Below are positions 55,598 through 64,000 of a stretch of 64,000 nt of DNA, piece after piece. Within the stretch, counting starts at the first letter, position 1. Each line of letters begins with the position of its first letter. Source of the stretch: an uncultured Bacteroidales bacterium. GTDB taxonomy: Bacteria > Bacteroidota > Bacteroidia > Bacteroidales > Bacteroidaceae. Made by a program: the position numbers and the translations under genes. The DNA lies in NCBI GenBank assembly GCA_902788865.1, contig CADALZ010000002.1, positions 1 to 64,000 on the forward strand, in the 5' to 3' direction. The notes beneath the pieces were generated by a model that searched no databases, was not told the origin of the DNA, and saw nothing but the letters and a program-made list of their open reading frames with translations.

Positions 55598-58465
55598 ATG
55601 ACCCCACTTGTTGCGATACTGACCATAGCGATATACTTCGCCGTACTTTTCACCGTGTCTTACCTTGCAGGCCGGAAGGCTGATAATGCAGGCTTCTTTG
55701 TGGGAGGCCGACAGTCTAAGTGGTACATGGTGGCCTTTGCCATGATAGGTGCCAGCATCTCTGGCGTGACCTTCGTCTCCGTGCCTGGCATGGTGGGGGC
55801 CAGTCAGATGGGCTACCTGCAGATGGTGTTGGGCTTCGTAGCTGGACAGTTGGCCATAGCCTTCATCCTCACCCCACTGTTCTACAAGATGCAGCTCACC
55901 TCTATCTATCAGTTCTTGGAAGACCGCTTAGGACAGGGTGGCTACCTCTCTGGGGCTTGGATGTTCTTCATCAGCAAGATGCTGGGTGCCTCGGTGCGCC
56001 TGTTCTTGGTGTGCCTCACCATGCAACTGCTCATCTTCACGCCACTGGGCCTGCCCTTCGTGCTGAACGCTGCCCTCACCATGCTGGTGGTGTGGCTCTA
56101 CACCTTCCGCGGAGGCGTGAAGTCGCTCATTTGGACAGACTCCCTCAAGACGTTGTGCCTGCTGCTCTCTGTGATTCTCTGCATCTGGTACATTGCACGC
56201 GACCTTCATTTCTCTATAGCCGATGTGATGCAAAACATCACCAGCAGCGAGTGGAGCCGCATCTTTTTCTTCGATAATCCGAACGAGAAACAATACTTCT
56301 GGAAGCAGTTCTTGGCAGGTGCCTTCACCATGATAGCCACCAACGGACTGGATCAGGATATGATGCAGCGCAATCTGAGTTGTAAGAACCCACGCGATGC
56401 GCAGAAGAACATGATAGTGAGCATCTTGCTACAACTGGTAGTCATCTGGATATTCTTAGGATTGGGCGTGCTGCTCTACCTCTTTGCGCGTGAGCATGGC
56501 ATCGAGGTGACCAAGAGCGACGAGCTGTTTCCTACCATCGCTACAGGTGGCTATCTGCCTCTGGCTGTGGGTATCATCTTCGTGGTGGGCCTCACCTCGG
56601 CGGCCTTTGCAGCGGCAGGTTCGGCACTCACGGCACTCACCACCTCTTTTACAGTGGACATCTGGGGAACCAAGAATAAGAGTGAAGCACAGATCACCAC
56701 GGGCAGAAAGCGCATACATATCTTCATGGCGGTGGTGATGGGACTCTGCATCGTGGCGTTCAACATACTCAACAATACCAGCGTGATAGATGCCGTGTAT
56801 GTGTTGGCCAGCTATACCTACGGCCCTATCCTCGGCATGTTTGCATTCTCTATCTTCACCAAGTGGAAGGTGCATCATTACCTCGTGCCTTTAGTGGTGA
56901 TACTCTCCCCCATCCTGTGCTACATCATCGACACGCACAGCGAGGAGTGGCTTGGTGGCTACCAGTTCAGCTATGAATTGCTCATCATGAATGCGTTGTT
57001 CACCTTTATCGGACTTTGCCTTATCCGCACAAAGGGTGAGAGGCCTAAGGGGGCACTGACCATGCTGGTTGCTCTGTTTGCCCTGAGCTCGATGGCATTG
57101 ACGGGATGCAGTACGCAAGAAAGCACAGAGGCAGAGCCGCAAGTAGAGGTGGGCATCCTCTTGGAACAACCAGCCTTGCGCTTCACTCTGCAAGGGGATT
57201 TCCGGATGCCCGACGGACAGAAGGTGACAGGCGAACAGACGGCCACCCTCCAAGACGGACAGATAAGTTGGAACGGGCAGACCTTTGAGGAATTGCTGTT
57301 CACTCCTACGGCTGCAGACAACTACTTCGAACTGGCGGATGTCATCATCGGGGTAGATTTCCATTGGGAGCGCCGAGAGGTGCAACGCTTTCAGGGGGCA
57401 CTGAAGGTGATAGTGGAGGAAAAGGGCATCACGGCTGTGAATCTGGTACCTGTAGAAGACTACCTACTCAGCGTGATTTCCAGCGAGATGAGCGCCCAGG
57501 CTTCCCTGGAGTTTCTCAAGGCGCATGCCGTGATTTCTCGCAGTTGGCTGCTGAATAAGATTGAGCATTCCATAGAAGACACCGCGCGGCCTAATTCTCA
57601 ATCCTCAATTCTCAATTCTCAATTTATTAAGTGGTACGAGAGCGATGCACACAGCCGTTTCGATGTCTGCGCAGACGACCATTGCCAGCGTTATCAGGGC
57701 ATCACGAGGGTGACCACGGAGAAGGCAAGGCAGGCTATTGAGGCTACGCGCGGACAGGTGCTGACGTATAATGGCGAGATCTGCGACACGCGTTACTCCA
57801 AGAGTTGCGGAGGTGCCTTCGAGGAGTTTCATACGGCTTGGGCCGACAAGGACCTGCCTTACTTGCAGAAGGGCAGAGACCTCGATATAATGAAGAATGA
57901 AGAATTAAGAATGGAGAATCCGCTGCCAGACTTGACAATTGAGGAGGAGGCTGATAAGTGGATTCGCTCGGCTCCAGCTTCTTTCTGCAACACGGACGAC
58001 AAGGAGATTTTGGCGCAGGTGCTGAACAACTACGACCAAGAGACCATCAATTTCTACCGCTGGAAGGTGGAATATACTCAAGCCGAACTGGCAGCACTGA
58101 TCAAAGAGCGCTCTGGCATCGACTTTGGGGACATCATAGACCTGCAACCTGTGGAGCGTGGCACCAGCGGCCGACTCTGCAAGTTGCGCATCGTGGGAAG
58201 CAAGCAGACACTCATCATAGGCAAGGAGCTGGAGATACGTCGCACGCTCTCTTCAAGCCACCTCTTCAGTTCTGCTTTCGTGGTAGATAAGACATTCAAA
58301 GCTGGTTCTAAGGTGCCAGAGACATTCACCCTCACGGGTGCAGGCTGGGGGCACGGCGTGGGTCTCTGCCAGATAGGAGCTGCCGTGATGGGAGAGCAAG
58401 GCTATGCCTACAATGACATCTTGAAGCACTACTACCAAGGCACTTCCATCGAGAATGCCTATTAA
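55598..58465 (+). CDS. MurT-like sodium:solute symporter fused to a SpoIID/LytB domain
   Basis: Single open frame of 955 codons. Residues 1-488 are an SSS-family symporter with about 13 membrane segments (VGGRQSKWYMVAFAMIGAS, then TNGLDQDMMQRNLSC). The gene order symporter-kinase-MurQ matches the MurNAc uptake genes murTKQ of Tannerella forsythia. From Met489 a lipoprotein-like signal ends in LTGC (Cys504), and the rest is a SpoIID/LytB domain (VEDYLLSVISSEMSAQAS, CDTRYSKSCGG, GWGHGVGLCQIGA). The second part would then lie in the periplasm. Two stretches in the SpoIID part (about 665-676 and 763-774) are encoded by intergenic-type repeats. A recent loss of a stop codon between two genes explains the layout. 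Confidence 0.85.
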   Translation: MTPLVAILTIAIYFAVLFTVSYLAGRKADNAGFFVGGRQSKWYMVAFAMIGASISGVTFVSVPGMVGASQMGYLQMVLGFVAGQLAIAFILTPLFYKMQLTSIYQFLEDRLGQGGYLSGAWMFFISKMLGASVRLFLVCLTMQLLIFTPLGLPFVLNAALTMLVVWLYTFRGGVKSLIWTDSLKTLCLLLSVILCIWYIARDLHFSIADVMQNITSSEWSRIFFFDNPNEKQYFWKQFLAGAFTMIATNGLDQDMMQRNLSCKNPRDAQKNMIVSILLQLVVIWIFLGLGVLLYLFAREHGIEVTKSDELFPTIATGGYLPLAVGIIFVVGLTSAAFAAAGSALTALTTSFTVDIWGTKNKSEAQITTGRKRIHIFMAVVMGLCIVAFNILNNTSVIDAVYVLASYTYGPILGMFAFSIFTKWKVHHYLVPLVVILSPILCYIIDTHSEEWLGGYQFSYELLIMNALFTFIGLCLIRTKGERPKGALTMLVALFALSSMALTGCSTQESTEAEPQVEVGILLEQPALRFTLQGDFRMPDGQKVTGEQTATLQDGQISWNGQTFEELLFTPTAADNYFELADVIIGVDFHWERREVQRFQGALKVIVEEKGITAVNLVPVEDYLLSVISSEMSAQASLEFLKAHAVISRSWLLNKIEHSIEDTARPNSQSSILNSQFIKWYESDAHSRFDVCADDHCQRYQGITRVTTEKARQAIEATRGQVLTYNGEICDTRYSKSCGGAFEEFHTAWADKDLPYLQKGRDLDIMKNEELRMENPLPDLTIEEEADKWIRSAPASFCNTDDKEILAQVLNNYDQETINFYRWKVEYTQAELAALIKERSGIDFGDIIDLQPVERGTSGRLCKLRIVGSKQTLIIGKELEIRRTLSSSHLFSSAFVVDKTFKAGSKVPETFTLTGAGWGHGVGLCQIGAAVMGEQGYAYNDILKHYYQGTSIENAY
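57592..57627 (+). repeat. Intergenic-type repeat inside the SpoIID coding region (1)
   Basis: AATTCTCAAT units in tandem, in frame, encoding an NSQSSILNSQF-like stretch. The reverse complement matches the repeat upstream of glyS at 62477-62507. Confidence 0.7.
57884..57919 (+). repeat. Intergenic-type repeat inside the SpoIID coding region (2)
   Basis: AATGAAGAATGAAGAATTAA-type units, in frame, encoding IMKNEELRMEN. It sits between two conserved SpoIID segments, where it adds residues without breaking the frame. Confidence 0.6.
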
Positions 58466-58593
58466 ACAATTGACAATTAAGAAACCACGAATTTATCGAA
58501 TTAAACGAATTAATTCTGCAGCATAGTAAATCCCAGATATTCGGTTAATTCAAGGTTTTATAATAATTCATAATTCATAATTTATAATTAAAT

Positions 58594-59436
58594 ATGAGAC
58601 TTATAGCCGACAGCGGATCTACCAAGACCGATTGGTGCCTGATGGAAGGAAGCACCGTCATGAAGCACATCAAGACTAAGGGAATCAATCCGTTTTTCGA
58701 GACGGAGAAAGAAATAGAGTATGAGCTTTCCAACGCCTTGGTGCCTAAGCTGCCTCGAGGTGCCAAGATAGATGCCATCCACTTCTTCGGTGCTGGATGC
58801 ACCCCCGAGAAGTCGCCCATTCTGGCCAGGGCACTGATGATGCAAGTGAGCGACGAAGCCCGTGTGGAGGTGAATTCCGACATGGTGGGTGCTGCCCGTG
58901 CCTTGGCTGGCCATGAGCCTGGCATTGTGTGCATCCTTGGCACTGGATCCAACTCCTGCGAGTATGATGGCGAGAAGATCATCAAGAACGTGTCGCCCTT
59001 AGGTTTTATCCTTGGCGATGAGGGCAGTGGTGCCGTGCTGGGCAAGATTCTGGTAGGCGACCTGCTGAAGAACCAGCTTGGTGAGGAACTGAAGGAGAAG
59101 TTCCTCACACAATACCACCTCACCACAGCCGAAATCATAGACCGCGTATATCGACAGCCGTTCCCCAACCGCTTCTTAGCCAGCTTGCAACCATTCTTGG
59201 AGGAGAATCTCGACAATGAGGCCATCTTCTATCTGGTGATGGAGGCATTCTCACACTTCATCGCCCGCAATGTGATGCAGTACGACTACCAGCACCTGCC
59301 CGTACACTTCACTGGCTCTGTGGCCTATGCCTACCGCACGGTGCTGGAAAAGTCGGCCGAGCTCACGGGCATTCAGTTAGGTAAGATCACCAAGAGTCCG
59401 ATGGAGGGACTGATAGCATACTATGGCAACCTTTGA
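58594..59436 (+). CDS. murK: MurNAc/GlcNAc kinase (BadF/BadG family)
   Basis: ASKHA-fold sugar kinase of 280 residues: LIADSGSTKTDWCLM (phosphate 1), ILGTGSNSCEYDG (phosphate 2), then GDEGSGAVLGKIL. Position between a MurT-like transporter and murQ favours MurNAc kinase (MurK); a GlcNAc kinase role is the alternative. Its last 14 bp overlap the murQ start, so the two are coupled. Confidence 0.85.
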   Translation: MRLIADSGSTKTDWCLMEGSTVMKHIKTKGINPFFETEKEIEYELSNALVPKLPRGAKIDAIHFFGAGCTPEKSPILARALMMQVSDEARVEVNSDMVGAARALAGHEPGIVCILGTGSNSCEYDGEKIIKNVSPLGFILGDEGSGAVLGKILVGDLLKNQLGEELKEKFLTQYHLTTAEIIDRVYRQPFPNRFLASLQPFLEENLDNEAIFYLVMEAFSHFIARNVMQYDYQHLPVHFTGSVAYAYRTVLEKSAELTGIQLGKITKSPMEGLIAYYGNL

Positions 59437-60253
59437 GAAAATCACCGAAGAGCCCTCGCACTACGACCATCTGGAACAGATGTCGGTGCACGAGATACTG
59501 ACGCACATCAACGAGGAAGACCACCGAGTGGCCGATGCCGTGCAGCAAGCCATTCCCCAGATAGAGGAACTGGTGAAGAAGATCGTGCCACGCATGAAGC
59601 GCGGTGGCCGCCTGTTCTATATCGGTGCGGGGACCAGTGGACGTCTGGGTGTGCTCGATGCCTCTGAGATTCCTCCCACATTCGGCATGCCGCCACGCAT
59701 GGTGATAGGCGTGATAGCTGGCGGAGAGTCGGCCTTGCGCCGTTCTATAGAGAATGCCGAGGACAAGGAGCATAAGGGCTGGGAGGATTTGATGGAGCAC
59801 AACATCAATACGCGCGACACGGTGATAGGCATTGCTGCCTCGGGCACCACACCTTATGTCATCGGTGCTCTGCGCGAAGCCCGTGAGCATGGCATTCTCA
59901 CAGGGTGCATCACCAGCAATCCTCACTCCCCCATGGCTGCTGAGGCCGATGTGGCTATCGAGATGGTGGTGGGGCCTGAGTTCGTCACAGGCAGCTCCCG
60001 CATGAAGTCGGGCACAGGGCAGAAGATGATTCTCAACATGATAAGCACAGCCGTGATGATACAGCTGGGCAGGGTGAAGGGGAATAAGATGGTGAACATG
60101 CAACTCACCAATGAGAAGCTTATCGACCGAGGCACACGGATGCTGGTAGAAGAATTAGGACTTGGCTATGGTCAAGCCAAGTCCTTACTCTTATTGCATG
60201 GTTCTGTGGAAAAAGCGATAGAAAGCGTCAATCTACAATCTCCGAAAGAATAA
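59423..60253 (+). CDS. murQ: N-acetylmuramic acid 6-phosphate etherase
   Basis: Cleaves the lactyl ether of MurNAc-6-phosphate to GlcNAc-6-phosphate and D-lactate. The protein has 276 residues with a SIS domain: FYIGAGTSGRLGVLDASE, GVIAGGESALRRSIEN, VIGIAASGTTPYVIGAL and the GSSRMKSGTGQKM block. Last gene of the salvage cluster; its end overlaps the convergent FKBP-like gene by 26 bp. Confidence 0.97.
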   Translation: MATFEKITEEPSHYDHLEQMSVHEILTHINEEDHRVADAVQQAIPQIEELVKKIVPRMKRGGRLFYIGAGTSGRLGVLDASEIPPTFGMPPRMVIGVIAGGESALRRSIENAEDKEHKGWEDLMEHNINTRDTVIGIAASGTTPYVIGALREAREHGILTGCITSNPHSPMAAEADVAIEMVVGPEFVTGSSRMKSGTGQKMILNMISTAVMIQLGRVKGNKMVNMQLTNEKLIDRGTRMLVEELGLGYGQAKSLLLLHGSVEKAIESVNLQSPKE

Positions 60254-60887
60254 TGTCGAATATCAAGGTAGAATAGCCAGGGACTGTGATTCTCGTTGCA
60301 TCAGGCTTAGCGCCATACCCACTCTGATAAGGCACATAGAGTATCCAGCGCTCCCCCTCACGCATATACTGCAGGGCAGCTATCCAGCCTTCTACTAATC
60401 CACTTGTGCCAGTAGAGGTAACCGTTGGTTTAATCGTGAACGTTGATGGCGTATCATACACCTGCGGCAGCTTGGAATGTCCCTCCAGATTGGTGTCTGT
60501 AGCCACATAGCCACTGAAGTTACTGTCGAACACATCGCCTGTCAGGTAAGAGCCGCAGTAATAGGCCGACACCTTATCCGTATAGAGCGGATGTGCTCCC
60601 TCGGTAGCCGTGAGTTTCTTGCAGAACACATAATGTTTATACGTGGTGGAGCTCCTGCGCGTCTGTATGCCGAACAGTTGTCCGATAGGCATAGCATCTA
60701 CGCGTGCCGTATCATCGGGCGTACTGAAAAGGTGACTCCCTGCTGCATTCAGCAAGGAATCACAATAATCCTCATTGTATGCCTGCCAATGGTCGTACAC
60801 CGTCTCCTCCTCTACTTCGGAGCAAGAGATGATGGTGCCCACGAGCACGAAGCTCAGCAGTCCTATGATATATCTCAATGGCTTCAT
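60228..60887 (-). CDS. FKBP-type peptidyl-prolyl isomerase-like lipoprotein
   Basis: Lipoprotein of 219 residues (lipobox near TIISCSE). The C-terminal part (from about 105) fits an FKBP domain: KVSAYYCGSYLTGDVFDSNF, VEGWIAALQYMREGERW and IPYQ-like YVPYQSGYG. ATG 60887 is two bases past the glyS stop; the longer call begins with TTG. Confidence 0.8.
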   Translation of the reverse strand: MKPLRYIIGLLSFVLVGTIISCSEVEEETVYDHWQAYNEDYCDSLLNAAGSHLFSTPDDTARVDAMPIGQLFGIQTRRSSTTYKHYVFCKKLTATEGAHPLYTDKVSAYYCGSYLTGDVFDSNFSGYVATDTNLEGHSKLPQVYDTPSTFTIKPTVTSTGTSGLVEGWIAALQYMREGERWILYVPYQSGYGAKPDATRITVPGYSTLIFDIILSEIVD

Positions 60888-60889
60888 GA

Positions 60890-62431
60890 TCAAATCAGTT
60901 TCTTAAGCAAGCTGGTGATGCTCACGCGGTCTTCGATGATGCCACGCAGGTCGCTGATAGCCACGCGCTCCTGCTCCATGGTGTCACGGTTGCGCAGGGT
61001 CACACAACCATCGTTCAGCGTGTCGTGATCCACGGTCACACAGTATGGTGTGCCGATGGCATCCTGACGACGGTAGCGCTTACCGATGCTGTCTTTCTCC
61101 TCGTAGATGGTGTTGAAGTGGAACTTCAGATCGTTCACTATCTCGCGGGCCTTCTCAGGCAGACCGTCTTTCTTCACCAGAGGCAGCACGGCCAACTTCA
61201 CAGGAGCCAAAGCTGCAGGCAATTTCAGCACTACGCGGCTCTCGCCATTCTCCAGCTGCTCCTCGCAGTAGCTACCGCACATCACGCTCAAGAACATACG
61301 ATCTACACCGATACTGGTCTCCACCACGTAAGGTACGTAGCTCTCGTTGGTCTCAGGATCGAAGTACTTGATGCTCTTGCCACTGTACTTCTCATGCTGT
61401 GAGAGGTCAAAGTTGGTGCGGCTGTGTATGCCCTCCACCTCCTTGAAGCCGAATGGCATCAGGAACTCGATGTCGGTAGCTGCGTTAGCATAGTGCGCCA
61501 GCTTGTCATGGTCGTGGAAGCGGTAGTGATCAGCACCGAAGCCCAGTGTCTGGTGCCATTTCATGCGCTGCTGCTTCCAGTTCTTGAACCACTCCATCTC
61601 GGTGCCTGGCTTGCAGAAGAACTGCATTTCCATCTGCTCGAACTCGCGCATGCGGAAGATGAACTGGCGTGCCACGATCTCGTTGCGGAAAGCCTTACCG
61701 ATCTGTGCGATACCGAAAGGCAGTTTCATGCGGCCCGTCTTCTGCACATTGAGGTAGTTCACGAAGATGCCCTGTGCCGTCTCTGGACGCAGGTAGATTT
61801 TCATGCTGCCGTCGGCTGTAGAACCCATCTCGGTAGAGAACATCAGGTTGAACTGACGCACCTCTGTCCAGTTGCGTGTGCCGCTGATAGGACAAACAAT
61901 GCCCTCATCCAGAATGATCTGGCGCAGCTCTTCCAAGTCTGGTCCCTGCATAGCGGCTGCATAGCGAGCATGCAGTGCCTCACGCTTAGCCACCTCTTCG
62001 GCCACGCGCGGACTGGTAGCGCGGTATTTCTCCTCATCAAAGCTGTCGCCGAAGCGCTTGCGTGCCTTGGCCACTTCCTTCTCTATCTTCTCGTCATATT
62101 TAGCTATCTGATCCTCTATCAGCACATCGGCACGATAGCGTTTCTTAGAGTCGCGGTTATCTATCAGAGGGTCATTGAATGCATCCACGTGGCCACTAGC
62201 CTTCCAGACGGTAGGATGCATAAAGATAGCTGAGTCTATGCCCACGATATTGTCGTGCAGCAGCACCATGCTCTGCCACCAGTATTGTTTGATGTTATTC
62301 TTGAGTTCCACACCATTCTGGCCGTAGTCATACACTGCGCCCAGACCATCGTAGATATCGCTGCTTGGAAATACGAAACCATACTCCTTGCAGTGTGCCA
62401 CTACTTTCTTGAAAACGTCTTCTTGTGCCAT
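60890..62431 (-). CDS. glyS: Glycyl-tRNA synthetase, dimeric type
   Basis: Class II synthetase of 513 residues of the single-chain alpha2 form (also called glyQS). It begins with VVAHCKEYGFVFPSSDIYDG and has the motif 2/3 regions IAQIGKAFRNEIVARQF and ETSIGVDRMFLSVMCG; the anticodon-binding domain covers the last 110 residues. Confidence 0.98.
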   Translation of the reverse strand: MAQEDVFKKVVAHCKEYGFVFPSSDIYDGLGAVYDYGQNGVELKNNIKQYWWQSMVLLHDNIVGIDSAIFMHPTVWKASGHVDAFNDPLIDNRDSKKRYRADVLIEDQIAKYDEKIEKEVAKARKRFGDSFDEEKYRATSPRVAEEVAKREALHARYAAAMQGPDLEELRQIILDEGIVCPISGTRNWTEVRQFNLMFSTEMGSTADGSMKIYLRPETAQGIFVNYLNVQKTGRMKLPFGIAQIGKAFRNEIVARQFIFRMREFEQMEMQFFCKPGTEMEWFKNWKQQRMKWHQTLGFGADHYRFHDHDKLAHYANAATDIEFLMPFGFKEVEGIHSRTNFDLSQHEKYSGKSIKYFDPETNESYVPYVVETSIGVDRMFLSVMCGSYCEEQLENGESRVVLKLPAALAPVKLAVLPLVKKDGLPEKAREIVNDLKFHFNTIYEEKDSIGKRYRRQDAIGTPYCVTVDHDTLNDGCVTLRNRDTMEQERVAISDLRGIIEDRVSITSLLKKLI

Positions 62432-62459
62432 AATTTATCTATTTATCTAAATTTGGGTG

Positions 62460-62467
62460 CAAAGATA
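62460..62467 (-). promoter_or_regulatory. -7 box of glyS
   Basis: TATCTTTG on the minus strand, 28 bp before the ATG. The upstream side is a low-complexity repeat, so no -33 motif can be assigned. Confidence 0.55.
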
Positions 62468-62476
62468 GGAAATTAA

Positions 62477-62507
62477 ATTGAGAATTGAGGATTGAGGATT
62501 GAGAATT
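62477..62507. repeat. GAGAATTGAG repeat upstream of glyS
   Basis: Tandem 10-bp units of ATTGAGAATTGAGGATTGAG type. The same family, reversed, occurs inside the SpoIID coding part at 57592-57627. Confidence 0.75.
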
Positions 62508-62550
62508 ATAACCACACAAAGATGATTTAATTCTATAATCTTTTAATTTT

Positions 62551-63210
62551 TTAATTTTTAATAGTCGTTATCTCTATCACGCCGTTAGCGCCACGCACGC
62601 CATAGCCGCCACCATCCTTCAGCACCACGATGCTCTCTACGGTCTCCACGGGTACGGTGGCATCTATATCAGTGCCCGACATGGCCACGCCATCCACGAC
62701 AAAGAGCGGTTCGTTGCTCGAAGAGATAGAGTTGATGCCACGTATGCGTATGCTGCTGCCCGTCATGCCTTCCTGAACGATGATGCCAGACACGCAGTTC
62801 TTCAGCACCTCAGACACCGTGCGGAAGCCCGAGCGCATAATGAGTTCATGGTTCACGCCGCCGCCCTTGGGAGCCGTCACCTGCACATAGGGCAGTGTGC
62901 GCTCTGCATCCACGCCTTTCAGCGTGAAGTCATTGCTGTTCAAGTCTATGGTCAGCTCCTGCTGTCCACTTACAGGCACCAAGGCATCTTGGCGACCCGA
63001 TGCCGCTATCTGCAGTGTATCTCCAGCCTCTGCGCTGTCGAAGGCGAAGTGTCCTTGCTTATCCGTTGTAGCCGTCTTGTCGGCCTTTTTCAGCCATACC
63101 ACGATGCCCTTCTTAGGCTTTCCCTTCTTCAGCACCGTGCCGCTGATGCCCTGTGCAGACAGCGCCATGCTGCCCACCAAGCATATCAATAATAGGAGGT
63201 ATCTTTTCAT
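62551..63210 (-). CDS. Exported protein with carboxypeptidase-like and TonB-plug domains, no barrel
   Basis: Protein of 219 residues: signal peptide ending ALSAQG, a carboxypeptidase-regulatory-like beta domain (GTVLKKGKPKKGIVVWL), then a TonB-receptor plug (EVLKNCVSGIIVQEG, SIRIRGINSISSSNEPLFV, GVRGANGVIEITT). It stops where the beta-barrel of a SusC-type receptor would begin. Preferred start ATG 63210; the call from 63219 uses TTG. Possibly a plug-like binding or signalling protein; function unknown. Confidence 0.78.
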   Translation of the reverse strand: MKRYLLLLICLVGSMALSAQGISGTVLKKGKPKKGIVVWLKKADKTATTDKQGHFAFDSAEAGDTLQIAASGRQDALVPVSGQQELTIDLNSNDFTLKGVDAERTLPYVQVTAPKGGGVNHELIMRSGFRTVSEVLKNCVSGIIVQEGMTGSSIRIRGINSISSSNEPLFVVDGVAMSGTDIDATVPVETVESIVVLKDGGGYGVRGANGVIEITTIKN

Positions 63211-63228
63211 CGTTGCCAATGATTAGTT

Positions 63229-63918
63229 TCACATACTTGCCGTCTTCACCCCCAGCGTGGTGATTTCTATCACGCCGTTGGCACCGCGTGCCCCCCAGCG
63301 AGATCCGTCCTTGTGCAGCTCTATGCGCTCTATGCTCTCCACAGGTAGTAATGCGTCGATATCTACGTCTGCACACTCCACCCCATCCACGACGAAGAGC
63401 GGACTGTTATCTCCACCTACCGAATTCACGCCACGCACCCTGATAGTGCTACCCATGAATGTCTGCTCTACAGAGATGCCCGTCATGTGGTGGCGCAAGA
63501 TGTCCGTCACCTTCTGCAGCCCCGAGCCTATGAACTGTTCTCTCTCCACCACCGTGCCCTTCAGCTTCGTGTCAGCACTGGCCAGAGCCATGTAGGGCAG
63601 TCGCTGCTCCAGCACGCCGTTGTTCAGCACGAAGTCGTTCGGGTCTATATACACCCTGAGTCTGCGTGCATCGCTCACCTCTATACGTGCAGCTTTTCTT
63701 TTGGTCACGTTGATTTGGAGTATATCACCAGGGGCAGCGTTCTTGAAGTAAAACCTGCCATACTTGTCCGTCGTGGTAGTTTCGTTGGAACTGCTGATGC
63801 TCACCACCAGTCCCTTCTTAGGCTTCCCTTTTCTCGTGATGACACCAGAGAGTTCCTGTGCCTCGAGCACGGGGCACAACATCATCACAGCCAGTAAAAG
63901 TAATACAATCTTTTTCAT
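63229..63918 (-). CDS. Exported protein with carboxypeptidase-like and TonB-plug domains, no barrel (paralogue)
   Basis: Protein of 229 residues and the same build as the next gene: signal peptide ending VLEAQE, GVITRKGKPKKGLVVSI, plug segments DILRHHMTGISVEQT and TIRVRGVNSVGGDNSPLFV, ending GARGANGVIEITT. The two genes are 18 bp apart and clearly paralogous, hence a tandem duplication transcribed from the promoter at 63948. Confidence 0.78.
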   Translation of the reverse strand: MKKIVLLLLAVMMLCPVLEAQELSGVITRKGKPKKGLVVSISSSNETTTTDKYGRFYFKNAAPGDILQINVTKRKAARIEVSDARRLRVYIDPNDFVLNNGVLEQRLPYMALASADTKLKGTVVEREQFIGSGLQKVTDILRHHMTGISVEQTFMGSTIRVRGVNSVGGDNSPLFVVDGVECADVDIDALLPVESIERIELHKDGSRWGARGANGVIEITTLGVKTASM

Positions 63919-63947
63919 ACCTTTGCCTTTTATTCATAGTTTCCGCC

Positions 63948-63955
63948 CAAAGATA
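63948..63955 (-). promoter_or_regulatory. -7 box of the plug-protein operon
   Basis: TATCTTTG on the minus strand, 29 bp before ATG 63918; no clear -33 box. Confidence 0.5.
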
Positions 63956-64000
63956 CGACTTATTTTTCACGTTAGCATGCTGAAACACAAAAACTTTGTT

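Overview
The window looks like a chromosomal segment of a Bacteroidales bacterium, most likely a Prevotella or Bacteroides relative. Evidence for this is the promoter type (TTTG or TTG, a 19-20 bp gap, then TAnnTTTG), the near absence of Shine-Dalgarno sequences, and lineage-typical families: UpxY-type NusG, NVEALA peptides, 6-bladed propeller lipoproteins, DUF1573 and HU-like/VapE genes. The rank below order is inference. I see no rRNA, tRNA, insertion sequence or CRISPR array.

Layout. 1-7857 is an exported-peptide locus. It holds a signal peptidase I, three small NVEALA precursors whose motif sits at residues 37-42 in all three, three propeller lipoproteins, a lipoprotein joining a CxxC thioredoxin-like domain to DUF1573, and a two-pass membrane protein with a cytoplasmic winged helix. 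Two promoters in this locus, one on each strand, carry the same 11-bp-spaced TAAGA direct repeat at the same distance from the -33 box, so the membrane protein probably controls both. 7876-13489 holds a UpxY-like antiterminator and a leftward operon (exported protein, TetR regulator, two SGNH hydrolases, MBOAT acyltransferase) that looks like envelope O-acylation. 13490-14169 is a repeat-rich gap containing an inverted-repeat element without cargo.

14170-32125 is the str-S10-spc-alpha supercluster on the minus strand, rpsL to rplQ, with secY, map, infA and rpmJ inside and no tuf. 32380-48946 is ordinary core genome: rpmH/efp, a glycosyltransferase, radC, a MIP18-family Fe-S protein, lpxH, alkaline phosphatase, an HU gene, pta-ackA, cdaA-folP, murF, a VanZ-like protein, an NSS transporter, a helix-hairpin-helix protein and a DUF1846 protein.

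48952-51470 is accessory: an HU-like protein, a 21-bp tandem repeat inside a large palindrome, and a short vapE gene bracketed by about 105-bp imperfect inverted repeats built from GTGAAGGGT units. The cargo-less element at 13554-13920 has the same design. 51471-53094 carries lolD, a DUF4369 protein and a DUF2442 protein.

53282-60253 starts with asd and then holds a MurNAc salvage cluster: NamZ-like lipoprotein, MurT-like sodium symporter fused to a SpoIID/LytB domain, MurK-like kinase and MurQ etherase. Together they would release MurNAc, import it, phosphorylate it and convert it to GlcNAc-6-phosphate. The window ends with an FKBP-like lipoprotein and glyS, then two exported proteins that carry a TonB-receptor plug but no barrel.
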